Assembly (NCBI RefSeq): GCF_014384995.1
Contig: NZ_JACRSY010000015.1
Span: forward strand, 1 to 64,000
DNA from: Zhenhengia yiwuensis
GTDB taxonomy: Bacteria > Bacillota > Clostridia > Lachnospirales > Cellulosilyticaceae
Reading direction: 5' to 3'
DNA: 64,000 nucleotides
This document shows, in pieces, positions 51,056-59,143 of the stretch. The notes beneath the pieces are model-generated. The model did not search any database, was not told the origin of the DNA, and saw only the letters and a program-made list of their open reading frames with translations. The position numbers and the translations under genes were made by a program. Position 1 is the stretch's first letter, and every line of letters begins with the position of its first letter.

Positions 51056-52654
51056 TTATGCTTCTAATAAGCGCTTCTTCGTTTTTCTATAAAGACTGAT
51101 ATCTGTCTCATAATCTTTATAACTTCTAACTAAAGTGTTTACAATTTCTTTAGCTAATGCTTCATTTTTATTTTTTAATTGTTCAATAAGGTATAAGTCC
51201 TCAAAGCCTATACGATGTGCCTCTAATCTTGTTGTAGATAAAGGCATCAAATCACCTGGGTACATCACACCACAGTCACCTGCTGGAAGCTGTGCACTAT
51301 AATTAAGTTTAAAGTTCGTATAGTCTTCTTGCCCCATGCATACGCAAGACTGCTTATAAGGATTTACAGCGAACCAATTACCACCCCAGTGTAAGAATCC
51401 TTTAACAGGATAAAGGCTATTGGCCCATTCAATAAGTACTGGCCTTATTCTTTCCATATCTAACAGTCTATTAAGGTATGGACCTGTTGGCTCAAGGCAA
51501 GTATATACCCATACTTCCTCTCCCTTTTCTACACGATCTCTATAAAATTCAAACTCTTTTTCATAACAGTCTAATGTAGGGCACCATATATCCATAGCTC
51601 CTACTAAACTTTCAGTTGCCTTATTAGCATCTAAAACTTGAATACCCGGCATCGTCTCATTAATAATGGTTGCACCTCTATGATAAACGTTTGCACTTTC
51701 ATCAAGTGGCTCATCAAAGAAACTTTGAATCCATCTATTCTCTAAGCCTTTTTCTTTAATATATTTATAAAGCTGAGTGGTCATATTTCTAAAGTCTTCT
51801 TCTCCTTCACCTGGCATAATACGTTTTGAGAGTATAGTCTCTGCCTCAGTTGCACACCAATCTCCATCTTTACGACCACATAAATTAGCTCCATTTAGCC
51901 AGTAAAGCTCTGCTTCATCTGCAAGTCTTATAAGTGTACTTAGTTTTTCTTCATTCAGAACTGGATGCTGACTTTCATTTAACTCAAAATAAAGATCTGC
52001 TGGTAGCCAAACTATATTCTGTCTAGCATATCTTGCTAATTTAAAATAAGAAAGTGCTAAGTCTTCCCACTCTTTAGACCACATTACTACTTTATGAAAA
52101 GCACCTATATTCCTCATATTAATCCAGTTCACATACTTATGTGTTGTCTTATTACTTGGCATAACTTTAACTTTCTTAGCTTCTACAATAAAAGTAAGCT
52201 TTTGAGTGATACCTTCTACTGTCACATAGATTTCCCACTTATTTTCTACATCTTCTTCTACTTGTATAGCCTCTCTAAAGGCCACAGCTACACTCTGTCC
52301 TTTACTTACAGCCAAATTCCTAATAGGCTGTAAGACTTCATATATCATAAAAGGTGCCCTTCGAATAACATAAGGATTATACTTACCATCAAATCTTTCT
52401 GTACGTGTTACAAGTCCTGTATTATCTTCTACTGGTACAGGAATAAGCTCAAAAAGCTTATAGCCTTGATGAGGCCCTCTTACTTCAAAGCTTACCATCT
52501 GGCCTGCTTGTAGTCCTGAGATCACCATATGAACACCTGCATAAGTGCCAGATGCTCCGCTTACTCTATAAACCTTATCCCCACTCTCTCCTTTTGTATC
52601 TGGATAAATTGCTTCTAATTCATCAAATAATCCTACCTCAAATAAATTCGCCAT
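51056..52654 (-). CDS. DUF4091 glycoside-hydrolase-like protein
   Basis: The 532-residue protein has an N-terminal beta domain (about 1-180) and a TIM-barrel DUF4091 domain (WIQSFFDEPLDESANVYHRG; WVYTCLEPTGPYLNRLLDME; GFLHWGGNWFAVNPYK). The DEP and Trp-rich strands are characteristic. It has no signal peptide. It follows the PHP gene by 12 bases, in one operon, so the two probably act on the same imported glycan. Confidence 0.82.
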   Translation of the reverse strand: MANLFEVGLFDELEAIYPDTKGESGDKVYRVSGASGTYAGVHMVISGLQAGQMVSFEVRGPHQGYKLFELIPVPVEDNTGLVTRTERFDGKYNPYVIRRAPFMIYEVLQPIRNLAVSKGQSVAVAFREAIQVEEDVENKWEIYVTVEGITQKLTFIVEAKKVKVMPSNKTTHKYVNWINMRNIGAFHKVVMWSKEWEDLALSYFKLARYARQNIVWLPADLYFELNESQHPVLNEEKLSTLIRLADEAELYWLNGANLCGRKDGDWCATEAETILSKRIMPGEGEEDFRNMTTQLYKYIKEKGLENRWIQSFFDEPLDESANVYHRGATIINETMPGIQVLDANKATESLVGAMDIWCPTLDCYEKEFEFYRDRVEKGEEVWVYTCLEPTGPYLNRLLDMERIRPVLIEWANSLYPVKGFLHWGGNWFAVNPYKQSCVCMGQEDYTNFKLNYSAQLPAGDCGVMYPGDLMPLSTTRLEAHRIGFEDLYLIEQLKNKNEALAKEIVNTLVRSYKDYETDISLYRKTKKRLLEA

Positions 52655-52666
52655 TTTTATTCCCCT

Positions 52667-54145
52667 TTACATTTCATAAATATAAATGTTACCCACTGCT
52701 ACATGACCTTCTTCTACTGCATTTAAAGCTTTAATCTTAACATAACGTGCCTTAATAGGCTGAAAACTCCTATAATGTTCACTTCCATAGTTTCTAACAC
52801 GTCCGCTTGCTACTTCTTCATATCCTTCTTGCTCTTCTTTACTTACTTCATAGCAATAACCATCCATAAGCTTAGCTAGCGCTTCTTTATCTTCATAAGC
52901 AATATAATTTTTCCTATAACCAATCCCTATAAGTTCCTTTTCTTCTCCTAGGTCAATAATAATTTCTCCACTTGTTTCTTCTGATTCCCAATAAGTCTTT
53001 GTGTCTGGATTTAGAATTTCACAGGCTTTACAGGAGTCTTTTTCAGAAGATGCATAAATGACCTTCATGGCTTCAGGTCGTATACGTCTTCCCTTTACTG
53101 CTTCCACTTTTTCATCAGGCTTTCTTCCTGTCCAGACTGGTGCACTCCAAGCTTTTTTCCCCTCTTCATTAACTACCCTCAAGAAGAAATATCTTGCCGT
53201 TTCACTCTCTAATGTAACGTTCCATTTCATATGGAAATCTTTTCTTTCACAAGATGCTACCACCTGACCATAATCTGAAATAATCTCTAAACGCTTAAAG
53301 GCCCCTCCCTCGTGCGGTTCTTTATGTAAAACTTCTACTTCTATATGATACGTATGGTCCTTTGGACTTAAAATACTTCCCATAATTCGTCCATTAACTG
53401 CAAACTCCACCTGGAAATTCTTATCTTGTACTGCGTAAACATGACGTTTTCTAAAAGCTTCTATAATATGCGCTCTAGTAAGTGACTCAGCTAATACAAC
53501 TGTTCTATTTTCAAAACCACTTAACCAATTACCACTATGAGTATCTGTAGTTGCATAAGGTGCGAACTTCCACCCTTTATCTAGCGCTATCGTATAAACA
53601 AGTTCATGAATATGATTATAGGCACTTGTTTCATTAGAAGTTTCCATACCCACGATATAATCGTCTATGCCATCTTCATAGACTCCAAATTCGTCATACG
53701 CGTTCCATATCTTATCTGTAGGCCAACTTGCTTCTTGTGGGTGATTATAAAAAGCAATAGCCCCTTTATGCTTCCTAAGCTTTTCATAAAAATCTTTAAA
53801 ATCTGTTGGATATCCTGCTTCTACTAAAAGGGCATCTGTCCCAAATAGATTAAGTTCTCCTCCATTTACTACTGCCACACCATCTTCATCTCTAAACTCC
53901 TCACTATAACCTGATTCATAAGAGGCAATCCCTACAAAAGTTTCATCTGTTGCTTCATCTGCCGCCTTTAAAGTTTCCATCCACTTTTGCATCGTTATAG
54001 ATCCTTCATGATCCGAAACCGCTAAGAAATCACCCATTTTACTTGCCTTAGCCCACTCAAAAGCTTCTTTTGGTGTCCCCTTTCCATCTGAAAAGCCTGT
54101 GTGTGTATGTAAGTCACCATAATAATGCTTCAACCCTATTTTCAT
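52667..54145 (-). CDS. PHP-domain metallohydrolase (CehA/McbA-like) with C-terminal discoidin-like domain
   Basis: The 492-residue protein opens with PHP motif YYGDLHTHTGFSDGKGTPKE and has FLAVSDHEGSITM, IAFYNHPQEASWP and ATTDTHSGNWLSG, the four metal-binding segments. A beta domain follows, then a C-terminal F5/8-type-like region (about 370-490, IIDLGEEKELIGIGYRKNY; PIKARYVKIKALNA). It is probably a phosphodiesterase or glycan-linked hydrolase inside the cell. It is the first gene of the operon. Confidence 0.82.
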   Translation of the reverse strand: MKIGLKHYYGDLHTHTGFSDGKGTPKEAFEWAKASKMGDFLAVSDHEGSITMQKWMETLKAADEATDETFVGIASYESGYSEEFRDEDGVAVVNGGELNLFGTDALLVEAGYPTDFKDFYEKLRKHKGAIAFYNHPQEASWPTDKIWNAYDEFGVYEDGIDDYIVGMETSNETSAYNHIHELVYTIALDKGWKFAPYATTDTHSGNWLSGFENRTVVLAESLTRAHIIEAFRKRHVYAVQDKNFQVEFAVNGRIMGSILSPKDHTYHIEVEVLHKEPHEGGAFKRLEIISDYGQVVASCERKDFHMKWNVTLESETARYFFLRVVNEEGKKAWSAPVWTGRKPDEKVEAVKGRRIRPEAMKVIYASSEKDSCKACEILNPDTKTYWESEETSGEIIIDLGEEKELIGIGYRKNYIAYEDKEALAKLMDGYCYEVSKEEQEGYEEVASGRVRNYGSEHYRSFQPIKARYVKIKALNAVEEGHVAVGNIYIYEM

Positions 54146-54239
54146 TCCATTCTCACCTCTAGAATATTTTTAATTTACTACAAAACAAAGACTATCTCAT
54201 CCTTATCCTATAGAATAAGATAGCCTTTGTCTAGCTAAA

Positions 54240-54452
54240 TTAATTTATTTTTGTCCTAATACTTCTCTCTTTTTTCTTAAAAGCTACATTCATTTTATTA
54301 ACTAAATTTGTATAAACCCTTAAAGCCCCTATACATGCTTTTGAGTTTAATGTTATTATGCCCTTATTGGTTTCTTCATTATTTGTTACAGGCTCTCCAT
54401 TATTTGAATAAATCCTCCCCTGTATGACTACATAATCTTCTGACTGTATTAA
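54240..54452 (-). pseudogene. Broken reading frame of unknown family
   Basis: A 70-codon frame without start codon reads QSEDYVVIQGRIYSNNGEPV, then NKGIITLNSKACIGALRVYT and a Lys/Arg-rich end. It looks like protein sequence, but a stop lies just upstream. It may be the 3' remnant of a deleted gene next to the LacI remnant. No family recognised. Confidence 0.4.
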
Positions 54453-54634
54453 TTAGCTCCACTTACTCTAATATTTGTTCGCCACCTCTTACAACTATTT
54501 CTGTAGATGTAAATACTATGGCAGAAGCATGCGTTACAACGATGCTACATAAAATTAGTACACCTGATTTTAAACTAGGTAGAAAAATTATAAACTGCAC
54601 CCTTATCTCAGGTGGCTCAGTAAAAAAATTATAA
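54446..54634 (+). pseudogene. C-terminal remnant of a LacI-family regulator
   Basis: The frame reads CSPPLTTISVDVNTMAEACV, then LHKISTPDFKLGRKI, INCTLISGGSVKKL and a stop. This is the standard end of LacI/GalR repressors (PPLTTISVxxxxMGxxA ... xxxCxLIxRxS). The DNA-binding domain and most of the sugar-binding domain are gone and stops lie upstream. It is divergent from the PHP-DUF4091 operon, so it was probably that operon's regulator. Confidence 0.8.
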
Positions 54635-54697
54635 AGCATATTTTTAGAAATGCAGAAAATACTAAGAAGGTATACAAACTTTTTAGGAGGTTACAAA

Positions 54698-54808
54698 ATG
54701 AGCAAAAAATGTAAAGATAATGGATGCAGTTGCAGTAATCCAAAAACAGGTAATACAAAAGGTCATATTTCTTCAAAAGCAGGTATTAAAGATCCAGATG
54801 CTAAATAA
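54698..54808 (+). CDS. Small Cys-containing protein (36 aa)
   Basis: MSKKCKDNGCSCSNPKTGNT continues to KAGIKDPDAK. AGGAGGTTACAAA precedes the start. Its MSKxC start resembles the Cys-rich protein at the prophage junction (34564-34722). Hydrophilic, three Cys, function unknown. Confidence 0.5.
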   Translation: MSKKCKDNGCSCSNPKTGNTKGHISSKAGIKDPDAK

Positions 54809-54811
54809 GAC

Positions 54812-54851
54812 AAAAAGAGTATATAGGTCTCTAGAGGCCTATATACTCTTT
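54812..54851. terminator. Bidirectional terminator
   Basis: AAAAGAGTATATAGG and CCTATATACTCTTTT form a 15-bp stem between the small Cys gene and the VanW gene. It overlaps the end of the VanW gene. Confidence 0.85.
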
Positions 54852-55670
54852 TCTATTCTCTACATAACTTTTATCGTACATAACCTTTGCACGATTTTCT
54901 ATTATAAGTTCTTCTTTTAATAAGTTTCCTGTTGTTTTATCAAACTGTCTTCTATAAATCTTATTATATCTATAAATACCATCTGCTTCTTCTTTAAAGT
55001 AAGCATCTCGCTCTTCTATATGATAAGTGCTACTCAAAGGCTTTAAAGATCTGAGCTGTCCTTTAAGCTTCTCTTCTCTAACTTCAATCATAAGCTGAAA
55101 TGTATTGTCTGTAGTATTTATAAATCTATAGTCTAGGTAATTATAATGAATAGATGTCCCTGTCCCAAAGGGAATCTGCCTACCGTAATCTGGAAATAAA
55201 TCTAAATTGCCATGATGATGATGTTCAGTAATAGTAAGGGGACTATGTAAAATCATCCAATGAATTAAATTAGTAAATTGGCACATACCTCCTCCAATTC
55301 CACTAGAAGGCTCTCCTTTACTAATCGTTAATCCTTCTTTATAACCTTGACTTGCAGAGCATCTGCCTACAAGACTCCAAAAAGAAAAAGTTTCTCCTGG
55401 TTTAATCAGTATTTTGTCAACTTTTGGTGCCGCTAAAGCTAGATTAACTGCTTTATTTTCTTGTAATCTACTGTCTACATTACCTAATTTTCTTCTTATT
55501 AATGCACTATGACTATAAACCAATATAGGCAGTACTTGGTTAGACTTTGTTCTAGCTAAACTTTTTCCACCTAGTAAATTCATACAGTTCCTCTTTAGAA
55601 TCTCTTTTTGAACTGAAATCTTATAAGTAAATGGACTTATCTCACAAAACAGCTTACTCACCACCATCAT
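54831..55670 (-). CDS. VanW family protein
   Basis: The 279-residue protein has the VanW core: LIKPGETFSFWSLVGRCSAS, GYKEGLTISKGEPSSGIGGG and MCQFTNLIHWMILHSPLTIT, then HHHHGNLDLFPDYGRQIPFG. VanW proteins are found with envelope and vancomycin genes but their biochemical role is unknown. Several start codons (ATG ATG GTG GTG) follow AAAGAGG, so the exact start is uncertain. It is 10 bases after the glycoside hydrolase gene. Confidence 0.9.
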   Translation of the reverse strand: MMVVSKLFCEISPFTYKISVQKEILKRNCMNLLGGKSLARTKSNQVLPILVYSHSALIRRKLGNVDSRLQENKAVNLALAAPKVDKILIKPGETFSFWSLVGRCSASQGYKEGLTISKGEPSSGIGGGMCQFTNLIHWMILHSPLTITEHHHHGNLDLFPDYGRQIPFGTGTSIHYNYLDYRFINTTDNTFQLMIEVREEKLKGQLRSLKPLSSTYHIEERDAYFKEEADGIYRYNKIYRRQFDKTTGNLLKEELIIENRAKVMYDKSYVENRKEYIGL

Positions 55671-55680
55671 CCTCTTTATA

Positions 55681-57522
55681 TTAGTTTGATAAGATGCTTA
55701 CAATTTTTTGTTTACTATTCCAGTCTACTGAGGCCCCTAAGTTTTCACTAATAAAACGAATAGGCACCATTGTTGTTCCTTCTATCATTGTTGGAGCAGT
55801 TGTTAAGCTCTTTTCATTACCGTTTGCCCATACAACTTTACTTCCTATTACAAGTTTGATTTCTTCACCATCTTTTGTAATAGTAATCATTTTTGTTTCT
55901 TTATTCCAGTCTACTAATGCTTTTAGATTCTCACTAATCACACGTAATGGTACAAGAGTTGTTTCATTTCTAATAACAGGAGCTACTGGAGGTACAATAA
56001 GCTTACCATCTAGTACTAGCTTAATTTCACTACCCACTGGAATAGGTGCTACATAGTCACTACTTAACCATCCTGCAGTTCCATCTGCTAATACTGCCTT
56101 ATACCATCCTTGTGCCTCTCCTGTAAGATCCACAACTGTATCACTATGTACTTTCCCTAAACTTGTATACTGTGTACCTGGTCCACTTCTTATATTCAGA
56201 TTATTCCCTGTCACTATTCCTTTTAAATCGACTGGTGTTATCTGTAAATCTTGCGGAAGCTCAGGTAGTTCCGGCTTAGTAGGGATTTCTGGAACGCTTG
56301 GTTCCTCTGGAATACTAGGGATCTCTGGTGTACTTGGTACTTCTGGTGTACTTGGTACTTCTGGTATACTTGGTATTTCTGGTATCTGCACATCACCTGT
56401 ATAGTAGGTACGAATTTGATCAGCTACACCTTGTCTATTATTTAGTAAATCTTTTAGGCTAAAGTATACACTTCCTTCTACCTGCTTATAGCGCTTATTA
56501 ATATCGAGCTGCTTTGTCAGCTCTTTTGCAACAGTATCTTTATAGATACCTTGTCCTATGTAGAGTTTTACGTCTGTCCCTTTTACTTCATTGGCCCACC
56601 AGCTAACAAGTGTTTCATAGTTTGCTGTCTTATGTGTTGTCTCCCAATAAATTTGTGGTACTACATAATCAATCCACTCATTTTGAATCCATGTTCTTGT
56701 ATCTGCATATACCGTATAGTAAGACTGACTTCCCCCTGTAGCTGAACCAGTAGGATCTGTATTATTATTTTTCCATATTCCCATTGGACTAATGCCAAAT
56801 TCTACTTCTGGGTCTACTTGTTCAATCACTTCACTTACACGTCTTACCATCTCATTGACATGTTCTCTTCTGCTATCGGCTACAACACCATCTGGCCCTT
56901 CTCCAGCTGGAAGTGGATAACCTGATGGATAGAAATAATCATCAAAATGAATACCATCTACATTATAGTTTCTAATAATTTCTTCTATTGTATCTTCTAT
57001 ATGTTGTTTAACACCTTCTACTTCTGGGTTATAGTAAAGTGCATTATTATAAGTCATAACCCATGATGGATTAAGTCGTGCTGGATGCCCCTCACTTAGA
57101 GCACTTAAATCTGTTCCTGAAGATGTAATGCGATAAGGGTTCAACCACGCATGAATTTCCATTCCTCTTTTATGAGCCTGCTCAATCATAAACGCTAATG
57201 GATCGTACCCTGGGTATTTCCCCTGTACTCCTGTTAATACATCTGACCACGGATTAATAGTTGAATAATAAAGTGCATCAGCCTTTGGCCTTACTTGTAC
57301 CATCACTGTATTAATCCCCATATCTTCTAATTCGTCAAGCTTCTGTATAAACTCTGCTTGCTGCATAGCAGCATTATCTTTTACTTTTGGAAAGTCAATA
57401 TTACTTACTGTAGCAATCCATACTGCACGCATCTCTTCTTTATATTGCTTAGCAAATGTCTGGCTCCCAGCTAAATTTCCCATTAATATGACCATCAATA
57501 GCATTGCTATTACTTTTTTCAT
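55681..57522 (-). CDS. Secreted GHL10-family glycoside hydrolase with SH3b and copper-amine-oxidase stalk
   Basis: The 613-residue protein has a signal peptide (MKKVIAMLLMVILMGNLAGS), a GHL10/DUF187 catalytic domain (about 28-375, EEMRAVWIATVSNIDFPKVK; IHAWLNPYRITSSGTDLSAL; VDGIHFDDYFYPSGYP), a Pro-rich PEIPSIPEVPSTPEVPSTPE repeat linker, a bacterial SH3b domain (about 430-490) and two Cu_amine_oxidN1 stalks. It probably acts on peptidoglycan or wall glycans outside the cell. Confidence 0.9.
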   Translation of the reverse strand: MKKVIAMLLMVILMGNLAGSQTFAKQYKEEMRAVWIATVSNIDFPKVKDNAAMQQAEFIQKLDELEDMGINTVMVQVRPKADALYYSTINPWSDVLTGVQGKYPGYDPLAFMIEQAHKRGMEIHAWLNPYRITSSGTDLSALSEGHPARLNPSWVMTYNNALYYNPEVEGVKQHIEDTIEEIIRNYNVDGIHFDDYFYPSGYPLPAGEGPDGVVADSRREHVNEMVRRVSEVIEQVDPEVEFGISPMGIWKNNNTDPTGSATGGSQSYYTVYADTRTWIQNEWIDYVVPQIYWETTHKTANYETLVSWWANEVKGTDVKLYIGQGIYKDTVAKELTKQLDINKRYKQVEGSVYFSLKDLLNNRQGVADQIRTYYTGDVQIPEIPSIPEVPSTPEVPSTPEIPSIPEEPSVPEIPTKPELPELPQDLQITPVDLKGIVTGNNLNIRSGPGTQYTSLGKVHSDTVVDLTGEAQGWYKAVLADGTAGWLSSDYVAPIPVGSEIKLVLDGKLIVPPVAPVIRNETTLVPLRVISENLKALVDWNKETKMITITKDGEEIKLVIGSKVVWANGNEKSLTTAPTMIEGTTMVPIRFISENLGASVDWNSKQKIVSILSN

Positions 57523-57689
57523 AACGCTTCTCCTTTATGTAATATAAATCTCCTTATAGTTAAGACGTATTTGCTACTTTTTATGTTCCTAAATCTACAT
57601 TTTTACCTTATTATTATATACCAAATGTTACATTATTTTCAAATAGATAAAAATAACTATAATGAGGTATAACTTTCATAGAATAAAAA

Positions 57690-57709
57690 AAGAGTACTTA
57701 TGTACTCTT
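57690..57709 (-). terminator. Terminator at the end of the 80-aa membrane protein gene
   Basis: AAGAGTAC-TTAT-GTACTCTT overlaps the stop codon at 57698 and is followed on the minus strand by TTTTTTATT. Confidence 0.75.
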
Positions 57710-57940
57710 CTTCCTGTTTTCAGTATTTAATTTATAAAGGTGATATAAATTAATAAATACAATAATTAGATTAGCTACAGCTACTGGATAGGCATGTACG
57801 AGTAACCCATAGATTACAAATAGTAGACATCCTATAGAATTAATAATTCTGAGCTTCCCAACATCTATCATTAGTAATGAAATAGCAATAACTGCTGATG
57901 CTGCATAACCTATCCATTCAACTAAAGGAATACCAAACAT
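57698..57940 (-). CDS. Small membrane protein (80 aa, YgjV/CBU_0592-like)
   Basis: Three membrane helices (WIGYAASAVIAISLLMIDVG, IINSIGCLLFVIYGLLVHA, VAVANLIIVFINLYHLYKL) match the short YgjV-like/CBU_0592 family. The function is unknown. It is monocistronic, with a weak GGAAGATAGGATG upstream. Confidence 0.72.
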   Translation of the reverse strand: MFGIPLVEWIGYAASAVIAISLLMIDVGKLRIINSIGCLLFVIYGLLVHAYPVAVANLIIVFINLYHLYKLNTENRKKST

Positions 57941-57999
57941 CTAAATCATCCTATCTTCCTATGATATAGTCTGTTTTAGTATTCGATATCTTATTATTT

Positions 58000-58176
58000 T
58001 TATTCACATGTATAGTAGCAACGTTTTGGTGAAGTAATAACGTCTTCTGATTTTAAAGTTTTAATAGCTTTATCGATTTCTTTCTTATCTATCCCTAAGT
58101 TCTCAGCAATCTCAGCTGCTTTCATAGGCTCTGCATTATTCTTTAAAAGCTCTAATACCTTATCTTTTGTTTCCAT
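58000..58176 (-). CDS. Small winged-helix transcription regulator (58 aa)
   Basis: METKDKVLELLKNNAEPMKA continues AAEIAENLGIDKKEIDKAIK and ends KSEDVITSPKRCYYTCE. The whole protein is one winged helix-turn-helix, typical of short MarR-like regulators of clostridia with a conserved SPKRCYY end. GGAGGGTTTTTT precedes the start. Confidence 0.75.
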   Translation of the reverse strand: METKDKVLELLKNNAEPMKAAEIAENLGIDKKEIDKAIKTLKSEDVITSPKRCYYTCE

Positions 58177-58317
58177 AAAAAACCCTCCTCATTACATATA
58201 CTTTCTATATAATTTGAGCATATCTTATTAATAATTTGTTGTCAATAATAATTATCGACTATTATTCAAATCATTCTATAACTCTCCAATTACTTTTCTT
58301 TTAACCCTTCATCTAGT

Positions 58318-58863
58318 CTACTTCCCCTTCTGAACAACTCTTTCATTTGAATCTATATACCTTATCATGACTAAGCAAGGATTAGCTTCTCCCCATAGAG
58401 TGCTCAGTACCTCCAGTTTTTTAAAGCCCATCTTTTTATAAAAAGCTCTTGTTTTTGCATAATGTCTATCTGGATGGCTTTCGCCTAATGTTTTCACCTG
58501 TAAAAATGTTATTCCTTTATCTAAGCAGAACTTAAAGCATTCTCCCATTAGCATTTTGCCTATACCTTTACTATGATAGTCTTCCTTGACCCCCATGACA
58601 TACACTTCCGCTGCATCTTCACTATGCTGTTTAATAGCTATAAATCCTATAGTCTTTTCTTCTTCTAGCACTGCCCAAAAAGGCATGTTGCTACTCTCTT
58701 CAACATATTCCTCTGTGGATTCAGGAATTCCAAACCAAGCTGGTAAACCCTCTAATATCTCTCTTGAGATTTGTTTCTTTACCTTACTCTCTTTAATTTT
58801 TTCAATATACATCCTAATCTTCTTACAACCTAATCTGTATGTATCTCTATGCGCTTCATTCAT
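58318..58863 (-). CDS. GNAT-family N-acetyltransferase
   Basis: The 181-residue protein has the GNAT core: EEEKTIGFIAIKQHSEDAAE, VYVMGVKEDYHSKGIGKMLM with the acetyl-CoA-binding loop (YHSKGIGKML), and FYKKMGFKKLEVLSTLWGEA. The N-terminal ~50 residues include helical substrate-side segments. The acceptor cannot be predicted. It is monocistronic. Confidence 0.88.
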   Translation of the reverse strand: MNEAHRDTYRLGCKKIRMYIEKIKESKVKKQISREILEGLPAWFGIPESTEEYVEESSNMPFWAVLEEEKTIGFIAIKQHSEDAAEVYVMGVKEDYHSKGIGKMLMGECFKFCLDKGITFLQVKTLGESHPDRHYAKTRAFYKKMGFKKLEVLSTLWGEANPCLVMIRYIDSNERVVQKGK

Positions 58864-59143
58864 TACTACCTTCTAAAAGCTCATTAAGTACTATACCAAC
58901 TTTATCATTTAGTAAAATTTTATAATGTCTTTCTTTTATAAAAATCATATCTTCTGATATGATTTTTACACTATATGTACCATTTTTAAGTTAATAAAAA
59001 TATCGTATAAGGTATAGTTTGTATAATCTTTAAAACTCTTTCTTACCTTTTACTTTAATGAATCTTTATTTGATAGACAACTTAGAAAAAATGTCTTGTA
59101 AAAACCATTTATAATGGTCTATTACAAGACATTTCGCTCCTAT
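58864..59143. other. Non-coding gap with two hairpins
   Basis: I see no gene here. AAAAATCATATC / GATATGATTTTT at about 58941-58968 forms a perfect stem with flanking A and U tracts, and the terminator of the GH84 gene lies at 59085-59135. The promoter of the GNAT gene should be in between. Confidence 0.6.
59085..59135 (-). terminator. Terminator below the GH84 gene
   Basis: AAATGTCTTGTA and TACAAGACATTT form a 12-bp stem with 22-base loop, followed on the minus strand by TTTTTT. Confidence 0.82.
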
